Of a stretch of 64,000 nt of DNA, positions 55,501 to 64,000 are shown one piece after another. Within the stretch, counting starts at the first letter, position 1. Every line of letters begins with the position of its first letter. Position numbers and translations under genes: made by a program. The notes under the pieces are model-generated. The model searched no databases and had not been told where the DNA came from. It saw only the letters and a list, made by a program, of their open reading frames with translations. Source of the stretch: Haliclona indistincta (lineage: Eukaryota > Porifera > Demospongiae > Haplosclerida > Chalinidae); assembly GCA_964017065.1 (NCBI GenBank), contig OZ024786.1, positions 8,437,047 through 8,501,046 on the forward strand, written 5' to 3'.

Positions 55501-58128
55501 TCAAAAGCTGTCCACCACTCCTTCTATGTAGACGATGGGCTCACAGGAGCTGACTCAATCAATGATGCACTAAATCTTCAGAAGGAACTCCAAACCTTGT
55601 TTGCTCGTGCAGGTTTCCACCTGCGAAAGTGGAACACGAGTGAGTCAGCTGTGTTGAAGCAGATTCCAGCAGAACTAAGAGATGCATCAGCTACTCAAGA
55701 AATACGTGAAGCAGATGTATTCACCAGGACTCTGGGGATTGAATGGAGCGCCAGTGAAGACTACTTCAGATTGACAGTCGGTGAAGCTCCATCCTCTGAC
55801 TCACTCACCAAACGCAAGCTTGTATCTGAAATCGCAAAGATCTTTGACGTTCTTGGTTGGTTCGCTCCCTGCATTGTTTCCATGAAGATTCTGCTGCAAA
55901 GAGTATGGGAGAGGAAGACAGATTGGGATGATTTAGTTCCATTTGATATCAAGGAGGCCTGGGAACAGTGGAGGTCAGAGCTTGATACACTGAGCACAGT
56001 TCGTCTCTCTCGCTGTTACTATCTTAAATCAAGTAAGATTGTAGACACTCAATTACATGGGTTCTCTGATGCGTCAGAAGATGCATACGCTGGAGTTGTC
56101 TACCTCAGATCAGTTGATGAATCTAACCACGTCCACATATCTCTTGTCACCTCTAAGACCAAAGTGTCTCCAATCAAGCGTTTGTCAATTCCAAGATTAG
56201 AGCTCTGTGGTGCTAACTTGTTGGCTGATATCCTGAATCATGTGAGTGAGGTTCTTGGCATTCCAATTGATCACATTCACGCCTGGACCGATAGTACTAT
56301 TGTTTTGAGCTGGCTGGAGGGGAACCCACGACGTTTCAAGACCTATGTTGGAAACCGAGTCTCTCGGATCATCGATGTCGTTCCGCCAACTAGATGGAAG
56401 CACGTCACAGGAATAGAGAATCCAGCTGACTGCGCCTCCCGAGGTGTGCTCCCCTCACAACTAGTGGACCACAACCTATGGTGGTCTGGTCCCGAGTGGT
56501 TGCGACTAGATGCACAGCATTGGCCGAAGTCTCCTGGACTCCTTCACTCTCAAGAAGCTGATGAAGTCTATATACCAGTTCCATCACATGTTGCGGTCAT
56601 TCAAGTGGATCCAGCTATCCCTATCGATCGTTTCTCCTCTTTCTCTAAGCTCGTTCGAGTGACTGCTTGGATCAATCGCTTCATCTTCAATTGTCGAGCT
56701 CGTTGTGAGGTATCAACAGTCACGACAAATTCGTCTCATTATCTATCTCTTACTGAGTTGAAGAGTGCTGAACGATATTGGATTTCATTCATCCAGAAAG
56801 AAACATTCTCTCAAGAGATTATCTCTCTGAAGTCTGGCAAGCGTGTCTTGAGATCCAGTTCACTGAAACTCCTCAACCCCTTCTTAGACGACCACGGTCT
56901 ACTGCGTGTTGGTGGCAGAGAGCAACATTCCGCGAGATCTTATGATGTCAAGCATCCTCTGATTGTCCATTCTCGTCATCATCTGGTAAGACTCTTGATT
57001 ATCTCTGAACATGTTCGTCTCCTGCATGCAGGACCAACTTTGTTGTCTGCATCTCTCTCAGCTAGATATCACATTGTTAGAGGACGCAGTGTCATCCGTT
57101 CTGTTACCAGGAACTGTGTCATCTGCAGACGCAAGTCAGCTAGACCACTGCCACCGCTAATGGGACAACTACCCTCAGCTCGCGTGACACCTGACATTGT
57201 CTTCAGTAATGTAGGTGTTGACTACGCTGGTCCTGTGCTAATCAAGCTGGGAGCTGTACGCCGTCCAACTGTTATTAAAGCTTACATAGCTGTGTTCGTC
57301 TCTCTTTCAGTCAAAGCAGTACACCTTGAGCTCGTATCTAACCTGTCCACTGAAGCATTCCTCGCCTGTCTGAGACGATTTGTATCTCGACGCGGCAAGC
57401 CATCTACTATATGGAGCGACCATGGCACCAATTTCGTGGGAGCAAACCGACAACTCAAGGATTTGTATGCGTTTCTTCGTCAACATGAGACTGAACAATC
57501 AATAGCATCATTTTGTGGAACTGAAGGAATCGACTGGAGCTTCATTCCCGAGAAGGCCCCACACTTTGGTGGATTGTGGGAAGCAGCTGTAAAGAGTACC
57601 AAGCGACACCTTTCGAGGATCCTTGGCGAAACGAGACTCTCTTTCGAGGAGTTGTCTACAGTGTTGACTCAGGTTGAGGCCTGCTTGAACAGCCGCCCTC
57701 TCACTCCACTACCTAGTGAGGAAGAGATAAGTGTGCTTACTCCTGGTCACTTTCTCATCGGAAAGCCTCTGCAAGCCATTCCTAATCCTCCATCCTCGTC
57801 TCACTCGATCACCACTCTGCGTCGTTGGGAACTATGTCAACAATTAGTTCAACATTTCTGGAAACGATGGTCCAGTGAATACCTGACCACATTGCAGAAA
57901 CTCCAGAAGTGGCATTCCACCCATCGCAATATCATGCTAGGAGACATCGTTATTATTCGTGATGATGTTCTCGTTCCTGGTCAATGGCCCTTGGCTAGAA
58001 TTACCAAGACCTACCCGGGAGATGATGGAGTAGTGCGAGCAGTGACCGTGCAGACCGCTAGGGGAACTTACAACCGTCCAGTGCACAAGCTCGTACTGAT
58101 TCTACCTCAAGACGGAACTGAACTCTAA
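52597..58128 (+). CDS. BEL/Pao Gag-Pol polyprotein (1,843 aa)
   Basis: The start is the ATG at 52597, with no longer in-frame start. Domains in order: Gag with a coiled-coil N-terminus (1-400). CCHC knuckles, including CLNCFKSGHFVRQC, at about 440-505. An aspartic protease of the DUF1758 type with LLDSGSSVSFI, about 560. Reverse transcriptase with FYVDDGLTGAD at about 977. A Pao-type RNase H with LHGFSDASEDAYAG at about 1,150. An integrase zinc domain (HAGP ... CVICRRK), about 1,470-1,520. The integrase core with VDYAGP, WSDHGTNF and GGLWEAAVK (Asp, Asp, Glu near 1,541, 1,607, 1,659). Last is a DUF5641-type tail to the end. The product makes capsids, cDNA and integrates it. All expected active-site residues that I can check are present, so this copy could still be competent. 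Confidence 0.95.
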   Translation: MPKKSKKQPAEEDIALTSARRRRGVTRSSVTRLIAKFEELENNAALDSAPKLEVARQIKTRLSMLDADFRTQHLDVVDLVESEDVLAKEQAVLDEHDDRVTELASSIQCLLNGLTSSALSPKCSLGPASGRSVASRRLRQIQDRLSAVGDNLSTPSQDYEIRQIEEEIADIKLELRSVSSDLATLNLPEDDDLFEIEKQIRSVIYAHSLSAKKTLAGMRSATPTLAASSSGVKLPKIDVPRFNGNALSWRSFWEQFNVTIHSRTTLTDTEKMTYLQSSIKDSPAKSIIDGLSQSGDNYIEAIETLKARYDRPRLVHQAHVRSIVEAPGLKDGNGRELRRLHDTVQQHLRALKAMDCEPSGQFVTSLLELKLDENTMFEWQRSSQERSEVPHYSELLKFIDVRAQASEAKAPIVPVKHFVKQEHKKPASPVKPVHVATPSELCIACKTTKHPLHHCSTFRALPHNDMVSLLKANNLCLNCFKSGHFVRQCPSLHRCRRCQGPHHTLLHIESNGGNTVPEPPPPPPVNNAPSHVATDLKTDSLLMTCRVIVKSPSGLTTEARGLLDSGSSVSFITERLAQRLHLSRSRQSAQISGVAGLSHHSPSQSVASLSVSSAYSHSKEIPVTAIVVPRITCDLPTHRVSIQPNWKHLSGLQLSDPTFGKPDRIDLLLGVDVFCEAMKHGRRRGTQGSPTAFETTFGWVLAGSHVPQVIPSHHAISLHTSALSGDDLLRKFWEIEERINNSTIMSAEESCVVKHFQENHTRTADGKFVVPLPIKQDAGVLGESRSTAVRRFLSLERSLHFKGQFGQFAEVIQEYFDMGHAERVPSSSMHLSAEKTFYLPMHAVRKSSSTTTKIRAVFDASAKTSSGISLNDLLLVGPTVHSTLIDVLLRFRTHRVALTTDVSCMYRAVLLPESDRDLHRFVWRKSTSEPLQDYRMTRVTFGVSSSSFTANMCVKQNAIDLASEFPLASKAVHHSFYVDDGLTGADSINDALNLQKELQTLFARAGFHLRKWNTSESAVLKQIPAELRDASATQEIREADVFTRTLGIEWSASEDYFRLTVGEAPSSDSLTKRKLVSEIAKIFDVLGWFAPCIVSMKILLQRVWERKTDWDDLVPFDIKEAWEQWRSELDTLSTVRLSRCYYLKSSKIVDTQLHGFSDASEDAYAGVVYLRSVDESNHVHISLVTSKTKVSPIKRLSIPRLELCGANLLADILNHVSEVLGIPIDHIHAWTDSTIVLSWLEGNPRRFKTYVGNRVSRIIDVVPPTRWKHVTGIENPADCASRGVLPSQLVDHNLWWSGPEWLRLDAQHWPKSPGLLHSQEADEVYIPVPSHVAVIQVDPAIPIDRFSSFSKLVRVTAWINRFIFNCRARCEVSTVTTNSSHYLSLTELKSAERYWISFIQKETFSQEIISLKSGKRVLRSSSLKLLNPFLDDHGLLRVGGREQHSARSYDVKHPLIVHSRHHLVRLLIISEHVRLLHAGPTLLSASLSARYHIVRGRSVIRSVTRNCVICRRKSARPLPPLMGQLPSARVTPDIVFSNVGVDYAGPVLIKLGAVRRPTVIKAYIAVFVSLSVKAVHLELVSNLSTEAFLACLRRFVSRRGKPSTIWSDHGTNFVGANRQLKDLYAFLRQHETEQSIASFCGTEGIDWSFIPEKAPHFGGLWEAAVKSTKRHLSRILGETRLSFEELSTVLTQVEACLNSRPLTPLPSEEEISVLTPGHFLIGKPLQAIPNPPSSSHSITTLRRWELCQQLVQHFWKRWSSEYLTTLQKLQKWHSTHRNIMLGDIVIIRDDVLVPGQWPLARITKTYPGDDGVVRAVTVQTARGTYNRPVHKLVLILPQDGTEL

Positions 58129-58229
58129 TTATTGTTTTGACTTTTTGTTTGTCGCGGCCCTTTGGCGCTGCCATTCTATGTTGTAGTATTATTGTAAGAC
58201 CTAAATACTGTCGGTCTTGGCCGGCGGTA

Positions 58230-58359
58230 TGTCTGCGCATGTTCTATTGTTTTGTTTATTCATTGTTCGCACGTGTTGTTGTAAATAATCAGTTTTTTGT
58301 TGTTGGTCGTTCACGAGAGAGAGTGTGAATCCTCTGCGATCGCGGCGAGAGCACATACA
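58230..58359 (+). repeat. BEL/Pao 3' LTR (130 bp)
   Basis: Identical to 51927-52056. It is preceded by a G-rich stretch (GGCCGGCGGTA), a weak candidate polypurine tract, and followed by the GCCAC duplication. Confidence 0.95.
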
Positions 58360-58431
58360 GCCACAGAATCTTGACTACCTATTGCTCCACGCACTGTACG
58401 CTTCAATACTCTGTACTTAGTATCAAAAGTA

Positions 58432-59009
58432 AAGTAAAAAATTTTAATAAAAAACTGAAAAGTGTAGGGATGACTCTTAAAAAAGGAAAGGAACAAGATG
58501 GGATGATGCTTGCAAAAGTAAAGGAACAAGATGGAATAATGCTTGCAAATGTAAAAGTCCCAAGTATCCCTACATCAGCGGCTTGCTGCGACGACGTGCT
58601 ACTGACAAATGCGGAATCCTCTTCCTATACCTTTTATAACCGTCAAATACTTCATCGGACTGCGTCCTCCAAACACAGCTACCTGCAGCTTATTTAAAAC
58701 TGTCAACTACTTCATCGGACTGCGTCCTCCTAAACACAGATACCTCTAGTTATATACAACCGTCAATTACTTCATCGGACTGCGTCCTCCAAACACAGAT
58801 ACCTCTAGTTATTCACAACCGTCAATTACTCCATCGGACTGCGTCCTCCTTCAAGCCGCTGATGTAGGGATACTTGGGACTTTTACATTTGCAAGCATTA
58901 TTCCATCTTGTTCCTTTACTTTTGCAAGCATCATCCCATCTTGTTCCTTTCCTTTTTTAAGAGTCATCCCTACACTTTTCAGTTTTTTATTAAAATTTTT
59001 TACTTTACT
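58432..59009. mobile_element. Foldback with near-perfect 150 bp arms
   Basis: Arm 1 (58432-58579) and arm 2 (58853-59009) are reverse complements over their whole length, apart from slight end differences. They include GTGTAGGGATGACTC and a doubled GGAACAAGATGG(G/A)AT word. The loop is filled by a tandem repeat of about 60 bp. The same short protein-like frame is open on opposite strands in the two arms and is not a gene. It lies in the second insert of the hAT gene, whose other end near 60250 again shows TGTAGGGATGAC. Confidence 0.85.
58637..58850. repeat. ~60 bp minisatellite, four units
   Basis: CATCGGACTGCGTCCTCC recurs four times about 60 bp apart in the loop of the foldback. Units share AACCGTCAA and ACACAGATACCTC words. 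Confidence 0.88.
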
Positions 59010-60250
59010 TGTTCCTGTTACTTTTTTGATCACTATCAGTTTGAACTTATTAGTAGTATTCTATGTTAGATGTTATTTCATTATTACATATCTGTGAGGA
59101 GTATATAGATACTAGTCTAGCAGAGATGTGAACGTGCACAGCCTCTTGAGAGTAAGGAGTGTGGTTTAAATGTTTAATATTACCAATCACAAGAATAATC
59201 ATTCATTGAAAGGTTTAAAATAGTTAAAGAGGTTGAGGACGCAGACAGCATAATGTCAAGTCCAGGTATGATTTGACAACATGATACTTGTTAGTATTGT
59301 AATGGATGAAGAAGAGACTAGCACTAGTACTGGCAATTCATGATGCTGCGAGCCTAAATAGTAGGAGCACGCCTAGTAGAATCTTGTTGATGTCAATATC
59401 ACACTCACAGAGGCTTCTAGTCCTTTGCAACTTACGCTGCGTAGTGTAGGAACCTTACTGTGCGTAGAATCTTGCTGCCGGTAAGCAGGCTAGAATACTC
59501 AGTTGTTCACGTCTGTGTAAGTCAGCTTTAACCCGCCATCTGAAGCGTTAATGAACAGATCAGTGTTATTTAGGGTATAGTACTGGTTTAGACACATTTT
59601 CATACCTCTGGCTTGCGCGCTGAAGCGTCCAGAGCAGAGACAAAACGCAGTAGCGAGATAGCTGCAAACCCGATGTGGGCGGAGTTAATGATAAGAAGCG
59701 ACAAGAGGGTTAATTAATGAAGTCGCTAGTCCAAAACGGTCCAAAAACCATGTTTTTCAAGGATTACTCGCTTCTAGTAGTGTTTGATGCCTATCTAAGA
59801 AGTAAGTGCACTAACCCTGATATATACACATGCGATGGTGCAGGTTTGGTAGTGATTCGTTCACTCATGACAGCGCTATGCTTGTCAAAGAAGAAGAAGA
59901 AGAAGAAAGAAGATGAACAATTCGCGTGGGCGGCGATTTCAGTTTACCACTTTAGAAACGTCTGCCAGGTTCGCCAAAGGTATTTTCTGGCTCAGAACAA
60001 TCGCCTGATCAATCCTAGATGTCTAGAATCTCGAGAAACGCTATAACAGCGAAGATCTGCAAAATCTCTCTGTCTTGATTTTCGTCGTCAAGCAAGCAGT
60101 CCCGGCGACTTTAATAGACGTCCTACAAGCGCTTACACTTCAGAGTCACTTAGAGATAGTTAAAATGCAGTATAGATGTATAATAATAGAGATATGTGCG
60201 AAAACCCATTTTCAACATGAGTAGCCGCCATCTTAATTCGAGGTCATCCC
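59010..60250. other. Body of the second insert in the hAT gene
   Basis: This lies between the foldback and the hAT N-terminal exon. It is AT-rich at the left and has a GAAGAAGAAGAAG run near 59890. A 109-codon plus frame at 59717-60046 has no recognisable domain. The palindrome CATTGCCGATCGGCAATG is at about 60258-60275, at the border with hAT sequence. Confidence 0.4.
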
Positions 60251-60930
60251 TACATATCATTGCCGATCGGCAATGATAATTACATTCATCATTGTTCTTC
60301 TGCAGGGAACTACATAACGAGGCTCAGCTGTTTGCATCAGTTGAAGAAACCCAATGCCATCCACAACATTGACTGGCCTAAGATCACGTGCAATGAAGTC
60401 AGCCACAGCATCTGTCAGCTGTACAGCACGAGCAGAGTGTGAAGGGAGCTTTGTCACTGTCGACGATCGAACGAATGAATCCAATGAAGATTGCTGTTTT
60501 CCTGCTTGTGTACCTGAACTCTCTCCATAAAGTTGACCGTAGATTGTTTCGTGTTTAATCTGTAGATGGTTCTTTAAGTTGGTAGTTCCTCCCCCGTGCG
60601 CAACCTTTTGCCCACAGATCTTGCAAGTAGCCCGGCTTTCTTTGATGAGCTTGCCTTGTTGGTCTTTTATAAATCCAAAATACTGCCACACTGGAGAAGT
60701 CCTGTTTGGAGGAGTCACGACAGTTTGGCTGCTAGTACTAGCTGAAGACGAAGACGCCATATTTCAGTTGTTGCGCAATAGTTAGCACATGCTTAAATAC
60801 GACCATGCGCATGCGCAGTTACGCCCACAATTACCGCGGTAGTAACATTTTAAAATGATTAACTGGTCAATTTGCTAAAACCGGTAAATTAACCGGTTAA
60901 CTGCAAACGGTTCACAGCTCTAACACACAC

Positions 60931-61399
60931 ACACACAAACGAACAGACTACTGTATGCCTGCGTGGCTCTGCCCACCTTGGCATAAATATATTGTACATA
61001 ATTATGTAGTCATTCAACAAATTTGTACATGCTATGGCAAACATCAAGATGTGCAAATTGCCGTTTACCTGTTGTTTGTGTCCGACAGGCCACGATGGCT
61101 GTAAAGCTTTATTTTTGTGAGGAAGGATGAGAGTTCGTTGTACATTCCCAGAGTCTTCCTTTGTTTCCAAACTCTCATTCTTTTGAAAGTGGCATCTTGC
61201 ATCTGCCGTTCTGGCTCTACATCTGTGATAAATACATCGTGTGTAAATCATATCATGTGCAAACAGTATAGTACTCTACTTATGAAGGTAATGTACTGTA
61301 GTAACAAAACAGTTACTGTAGACCTACAAGTACAGCCAGCAGCTTCGCAAATTTTTGTAATAGACCACACATAAATTGGTATACCGTTGTCTTCCTTTT
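60931..61399. other. Non-coding interval
   Basis: It starts with the AC-rich flank of the hAT element. The word GTGGCTCTGCCCACC near 60963 recurs near 39319 with one change, so a dispersed repeat is present. No supported gene. Confidence 0.35.
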
Positions 61400-62380
61400 A
61401 CCTGTTGGCATGCAAACAGTCAGCCAAAATAATTAGAGTTGGCTCCGTCCGTTCAGTTCCCAGCACTGTGGGTGATAGAACGAATCAGAAGCTGGTCTGC
61501 AGCGTCCATCTTGATGTACACCATTGTCTTCGTGTCTTGCCATCAAAAGACAGTGTCAGCTTACTTCGCCCATGAAGTTCGAACGGTCTCCTGTCGTAGC
61601 CGTGAGGTGTCTTATCTGCTGCTTTGAAGTTTAGCTTGGCTAAAGCAGCTATTTTTTTAACTACTGCGCTCCGATGTCTGCACCAGTTCCATAGGCAGGA
61701 AGTTTTTCTTTCTGTAGAGGTACACAGACACTGCGACTACCATTGTCCTTCACTATGATCTGTTTACAATGGTTTTGGTTTGAATCATCTCTTGGTCTGA
61801 ATCATCTGAGAAAAGGAAAGACAGTGTGAGCTGCATCTGGTGTGTGTAGAGCATTTTCCTGCTTGAAGTGGACAATTCTGTTTCTTGACTTCTGGTTAGA
61901 TCCCTTACTCTCTGACAAAGTCTGGTTGCGACAGTTGCTTGACAGATGTCCCAGGTCTTCACAGTTATAGCAGCGATGCGATTGTTGTAGTTCGGTGCCG
62001 GAGACTGAGATGCTGAGGGAGTCTGACAACTCATATTTGCTGATTGTGAGTTCCTGTTGTACTCTCTTCTCCTCTCCAGCTCAGCCTGTCACTTCTCCTC
62101 ATACTACGCTGCAAGACAAGTGTTCTGTGTATGATCTAGCACCAGATACTGCTGGGCTTTCCACCAATCTGTACAGCAAGTCCTATTTGAGTTGTGTCAG
62201 TAAAATCATTTCTCTTGTGTCTCTGAAACACAAATTCTTTCCGACGGATTTAATCTGCCACTGTTTCTAATGTTTTGTGAAATGGCGGAAGTCTTGGACA
62301 CCTACTGTTCTATCTTGTGGCTCCAGTCTACTTTTGAGAGCTGCCACGGCATTTTTCCAGCTCCTTTTCTCTTCTGGTAT
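61400..62380 (-). pseudogene. Decayed Gypsy gag-protease fragment
   Basis: 62029-61802 has a CCHC knuckle, CYNCEDLGHLSSNC. Further along, near 61600-61500, short runs resembling ELHGRSKLTLSFDGKT and YIKMDAADQLL read in shifted frames, as in the protease region of some Gypsy elements. Gag packages RNA. Frame breaks are numerous and no reverse transcriptase follows in the window on this side. It is unrelated in detail to the Gypsy copy at 9517-15222. Confidence 0.5.
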
Positions 62381-62897
62381 GAGTAAGTTCTATTCTTGAA
62401 GAGTTCTGCCTCTAACTAATTGCATCAACAGTTTTTCATTTCTCCGCACTTTCCACACACCAGCTCGTTCTATAGTGGGTAGCAAATCATCTAGGAGCTC
62501 ATCTTGAGTAAACAATTCCACTAGGGGAGCTTTCCCACGCCGACAACATCGGCAGGGACTAGATGTTCTTTGTCTGATGACATGTCGACCTGAGAGATGT
62601 AACTGTGCATCTAGAGCATTGGGAACAAAACAGGAGAACAAGAAGGGGAGAAAATAATCAGAGGGAGGAGGATGCACAGGGTCTTGTGGATCCTTTCTAG
62701 GTGGAGGCAGCTCTAGCCAGCTGTTAGTTGAGCCCCTCGATTAGATGATCCTTCTCGGTGAGGGCAGAGTCTAGTTTCTGCACACGGTCACACATCTGCT
62801 TCTGCAGTTGCTTGAACCGGTGTTTCTCCTCCAGTTCTTCCTAGTGAGCTTTTACTGTATCGTGTAGTTGACACTGAAGTTATCTTTCTCGAGTTGT
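62381..62897 (-). other. Possible upstream gag remnant
   Basis: A 95-codon minus frame at 62677-62390 is open, with a Cys/Arg patch CRCCRRGK and DELLDDLLPTIERAG. By position it could be part of the Gypsy remnant, but I do not recognise it. The rest of the interval is non-coding. Confidence 0.25.
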
Positions 62898-63590
62898 TCA
62901 CATAGCTCTGAGTTCAGAAGTAACGTCGGCAGACTGCATGTCTTGACCGTCGTCTGTGTACACCTCAGCTAAGACACTTGTTTGATCTACCAAGTAGAGC
63001 TTGAGGCCCAGCGTGACTCTATTCTTCTCCTGAATGACGACTTGAACTAGCCCTGGTTCACGGTTTGTGAAGTTATGTATTCTATCCATGTCATTCTGAC
63101 TAATTAATCCATTCTTAAGCCAAATGTTTTTCACCATGTGCTTGGTTATTCTCAAAAAAAGGTTGTGCATTGGATCAATGACTGTAAATCTTACACAATT
63201 AAATTAGGGAAGCAGACTAACTTTAGTGTATCTACTGCCAGTAAACTTTTCAATATCTTCACGAGCACTCTTCGAGTCAGCCATAGACCATTTTATTCCA
63301 TCAGATTTGTGCTCAAACTATAACCTTGGCTCTGAAACCAGAATAATCCATCTTTTTATGTTCTGCTTACGTTTAGAGAAAATTGTTTGCACAGTGAGCA
63401 ACCATGATGTGAACTGTGACTTAGAAATCCGCATAGTTTGTGTGCTGCTGGCAAGTCACAAGCTACACCGAGTAATGCAGCTTTCACCACCTTAGAGTGT
63501 ACAGATGGCGTAGATGGTTTAGATAGTGTTGATATTTGTGTGCATTGGTCAAGTAAGACTTGCAACTAAAGTATTGGTTGCAACAAGCCG
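62898..63590 (-). pseudogene. CACTA/EnSpm (Tnp2-like) transposase fragment
   Basis: 63565-63360 reads VACDLPAAHKLCGFLSHS followed by HGCSLC, the Cys/His block of animal CACTA transposases. After a frame change, 63170-62898 reads IDPMHNLFLRITKHMVKNIW, another conserved box. The order and strand agree. The part after NFTNREPG does not fit the family, so a junction with other DNA lies near 63055. CACTA enzymes cut and paste with 3 bp duplications; no ends are visible. It is broken and partial. Confidence 0.7.
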
Positions 63591-63599
63591 TGATTACAA

Positions 63600-64000
63600 C
63601 TGCTGGTAAATTTATACAAACTTTACATTCAAGGTGAGCTGTGACTTTATTCTTGAGGGTCGTGTGCTCATGAATGTTGGCATGTCAACTTTCTTGTCCT
63701 TGATCTGTAGGTAGAACCAATTATTGAACATTTCCGATAATCATAATCTGTTGTTTAAAATAATGGAGTGTGTGATTGGTGCGTGTATTAAGTGGTCAAT
63801 CAGCATTTCAATAATTATGTCAAAATGAAATATTGGGTATTGGGAAATATTACATTATTAATTTCTTTGTTTAAAAATGAATTTTTATAACTACCAGTAT
63901 AACAACTCTTCATTCTTTTGTGAATCTTTATATCAACAAGACAAAACCTTGCTCTGATAAAACTTCATTTTGTCTTAGTTGAGTAAACATCGTAAAATGT
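63600..64000. other. AT-rich right edge
   Basis: I see no gene, repeat array or element end in this last stretch. It may hold decayed upstream CACTA sequence. Confidence 0.3.

Larger units (their letters stand above)
51927..58359 (+). mobile_element. Complete BEL/Pao LTR retrotransposon, very young
   Basis: The 6,433 bp element has identical 130 bp LTRs, a 5 bp target duplication GCCAC, a primer binding site, a 540 bp leader and one uninterrupted frame of 1,843 codons. It lies inside the coding sequence of a hAT transposase on the opposite strand. LTR identity means little or no time for divergence since insertion. No env-like gene is present. Confidence 0.95.
50464..60760 (-). pseudogene. 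hAT transposase (ZBED-like), spliced, interrupted by insertions
   Basis: In order: 60760-60300 has an N-terminal Ser-rich start and a BED zinc finger (CKICGQKVAHGG ... LKNHLQIKH), then DLRPVNVVDGIGFLQLM. About 58430-58365 continues with TVRGAIGSQDSV. 51926-51468 carries LTTDMWTSRAGDAYFSLTAH, TTDNGSNVVKA and the LPCAGHTLNL His motif. A GT-AG intron (51467-51412) follows, then 51411-50464 with SHRWNS and the C-terminal dimerisation block SVPSERLFSIAGIIVSAKRA. This is a cut-and-paste transposase; the BED finger binds the element ends. The frame is continuous across the BEL/Pao site if that element and one GCCAC are removed. I see no other lesion in the visible parts. It cannot be made as it stands. 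Confidence 0.85.
49782..60922 (-). mobile_element. hAT element with 8 bp duplication, carrying two large insertions
   Basis: TAGAGCTGTGAACC at 49782 pairs with its complement ending at 60922. ACACACAC stands on both outer sides (49774-49781, 60923-60930), an 8 bp duplication, although it lies in an AC-rich context. Subterminal TTAACC(A/G)GTTAACT words occur near 50362, 50393 and 60890. The transposase gene lies between. The BEL/Pao element at 51927-58359 and a second insert at about 58430-60290 lie inside it. Extra sequence at about 49796-50360, including two GGGTTA-type palindromes, seems to have inserted next to the left end. Confidence 0.7.

Noticed and set aside
58371..59033. Similar short frames on opposite strands (KKGKEQDGMMLAKVKEQDG)
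   Set aside because: They are the same inverted-repeat arm read from both sides, not two genes.
60258..60275. CATTGCCGATCGGCAATG as an operator
   Set aside because: It is a perfect palindrome but sits at an insertion border in eukaryotic transposon DNA; there is no reason to call it a regulator site.

Overview
This is a eukaryotic, almost certainly animal, window that is dominated by transposable elements. Coding stretches are split by short GT-AG introns, there are no bacterial-style operons or ribosome binding sites, and the element set is metazoan: MULE-type and hAT transposases, Tc1-like, Helitron, a Crypton-like tyrosine recombinase, BEL/Pao, Gypsy, Copia, animal CACTA, and many MITEs and foldbacks. 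Cysteine-rich CXC proteins and HECT/UBA-like genes next to such elements fit a marine invertebrate, with a demosponge as my best guess. The species cannot be fixed from the sequence alone. I found no rRNA, tRNA or CRISPR array.

Layout. 1-3241 (minus) is an intact spliced MULE-type transposase gene running off the left edge. 4024-7060 is a broken Helitron. 7077-8035 is a broken hAT split by a MITE, followed by an element built from tandem repeats (about 8033-9518). 9517-15240 is a dead Gypsy element split by a 3 kb foldback palindrome, which is itself split by a TTAA-flanked element, and by a second MITE. 17232-22482 is a complete-looking 5.25 kb DNA transposon with ~40 bp terminal inverted repeats, an ATAAT target duplication and one long spliced gene of a family I cannot place. 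23439-26996 is a MULE with a 9 bp target duplication, broken coding and a nested 611 bp MITE.

27-30 kb holds a pogo-type MITE and a fragment of a cysteine-rich transposon protein. 30-37.4 kb holds the best host-gene candidates: minus-strand exons with UBA-like and HECT-like segments, with a 2.4 kb element carrying a CXC-domain gene inside an intron. 39.4-43.0 kb is a Tc1-like transposase cut by a 2.56 kb insertion with a TAG duplication. 43.3-46.2 kb holds two more decayed transposon-associated genes. 47.2-48.8 kb is a Crypton-like recombinase joined to a Copia integrase fragment.

49782-60922 is a hAT element with 8 bp duplications. It is interrupted by a 6.43 kb BEL/Pao retrotransposon (51927-58359) with identical 130 bp LTRs, a GCCAC duplication and an uninterrupted 1,843-codon frame, so this is the youngest insertion here. 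A second insert with a foldback lies further upstream in the same hAT gene. 61.4-63.6 kb carries decayed Gypsy and CACTA fragments.

The genes do not form a pathway. The nesting gives a relative clock: Gypsy < foldback < TTAA element; hAT < BEL/Pao; Tc1 < TAG-duplicating element; MULE < 611 bp MITE. Several frameshifts sit in homopolymers or short repeats, so some breaks may be assembly errors rather than true decay.
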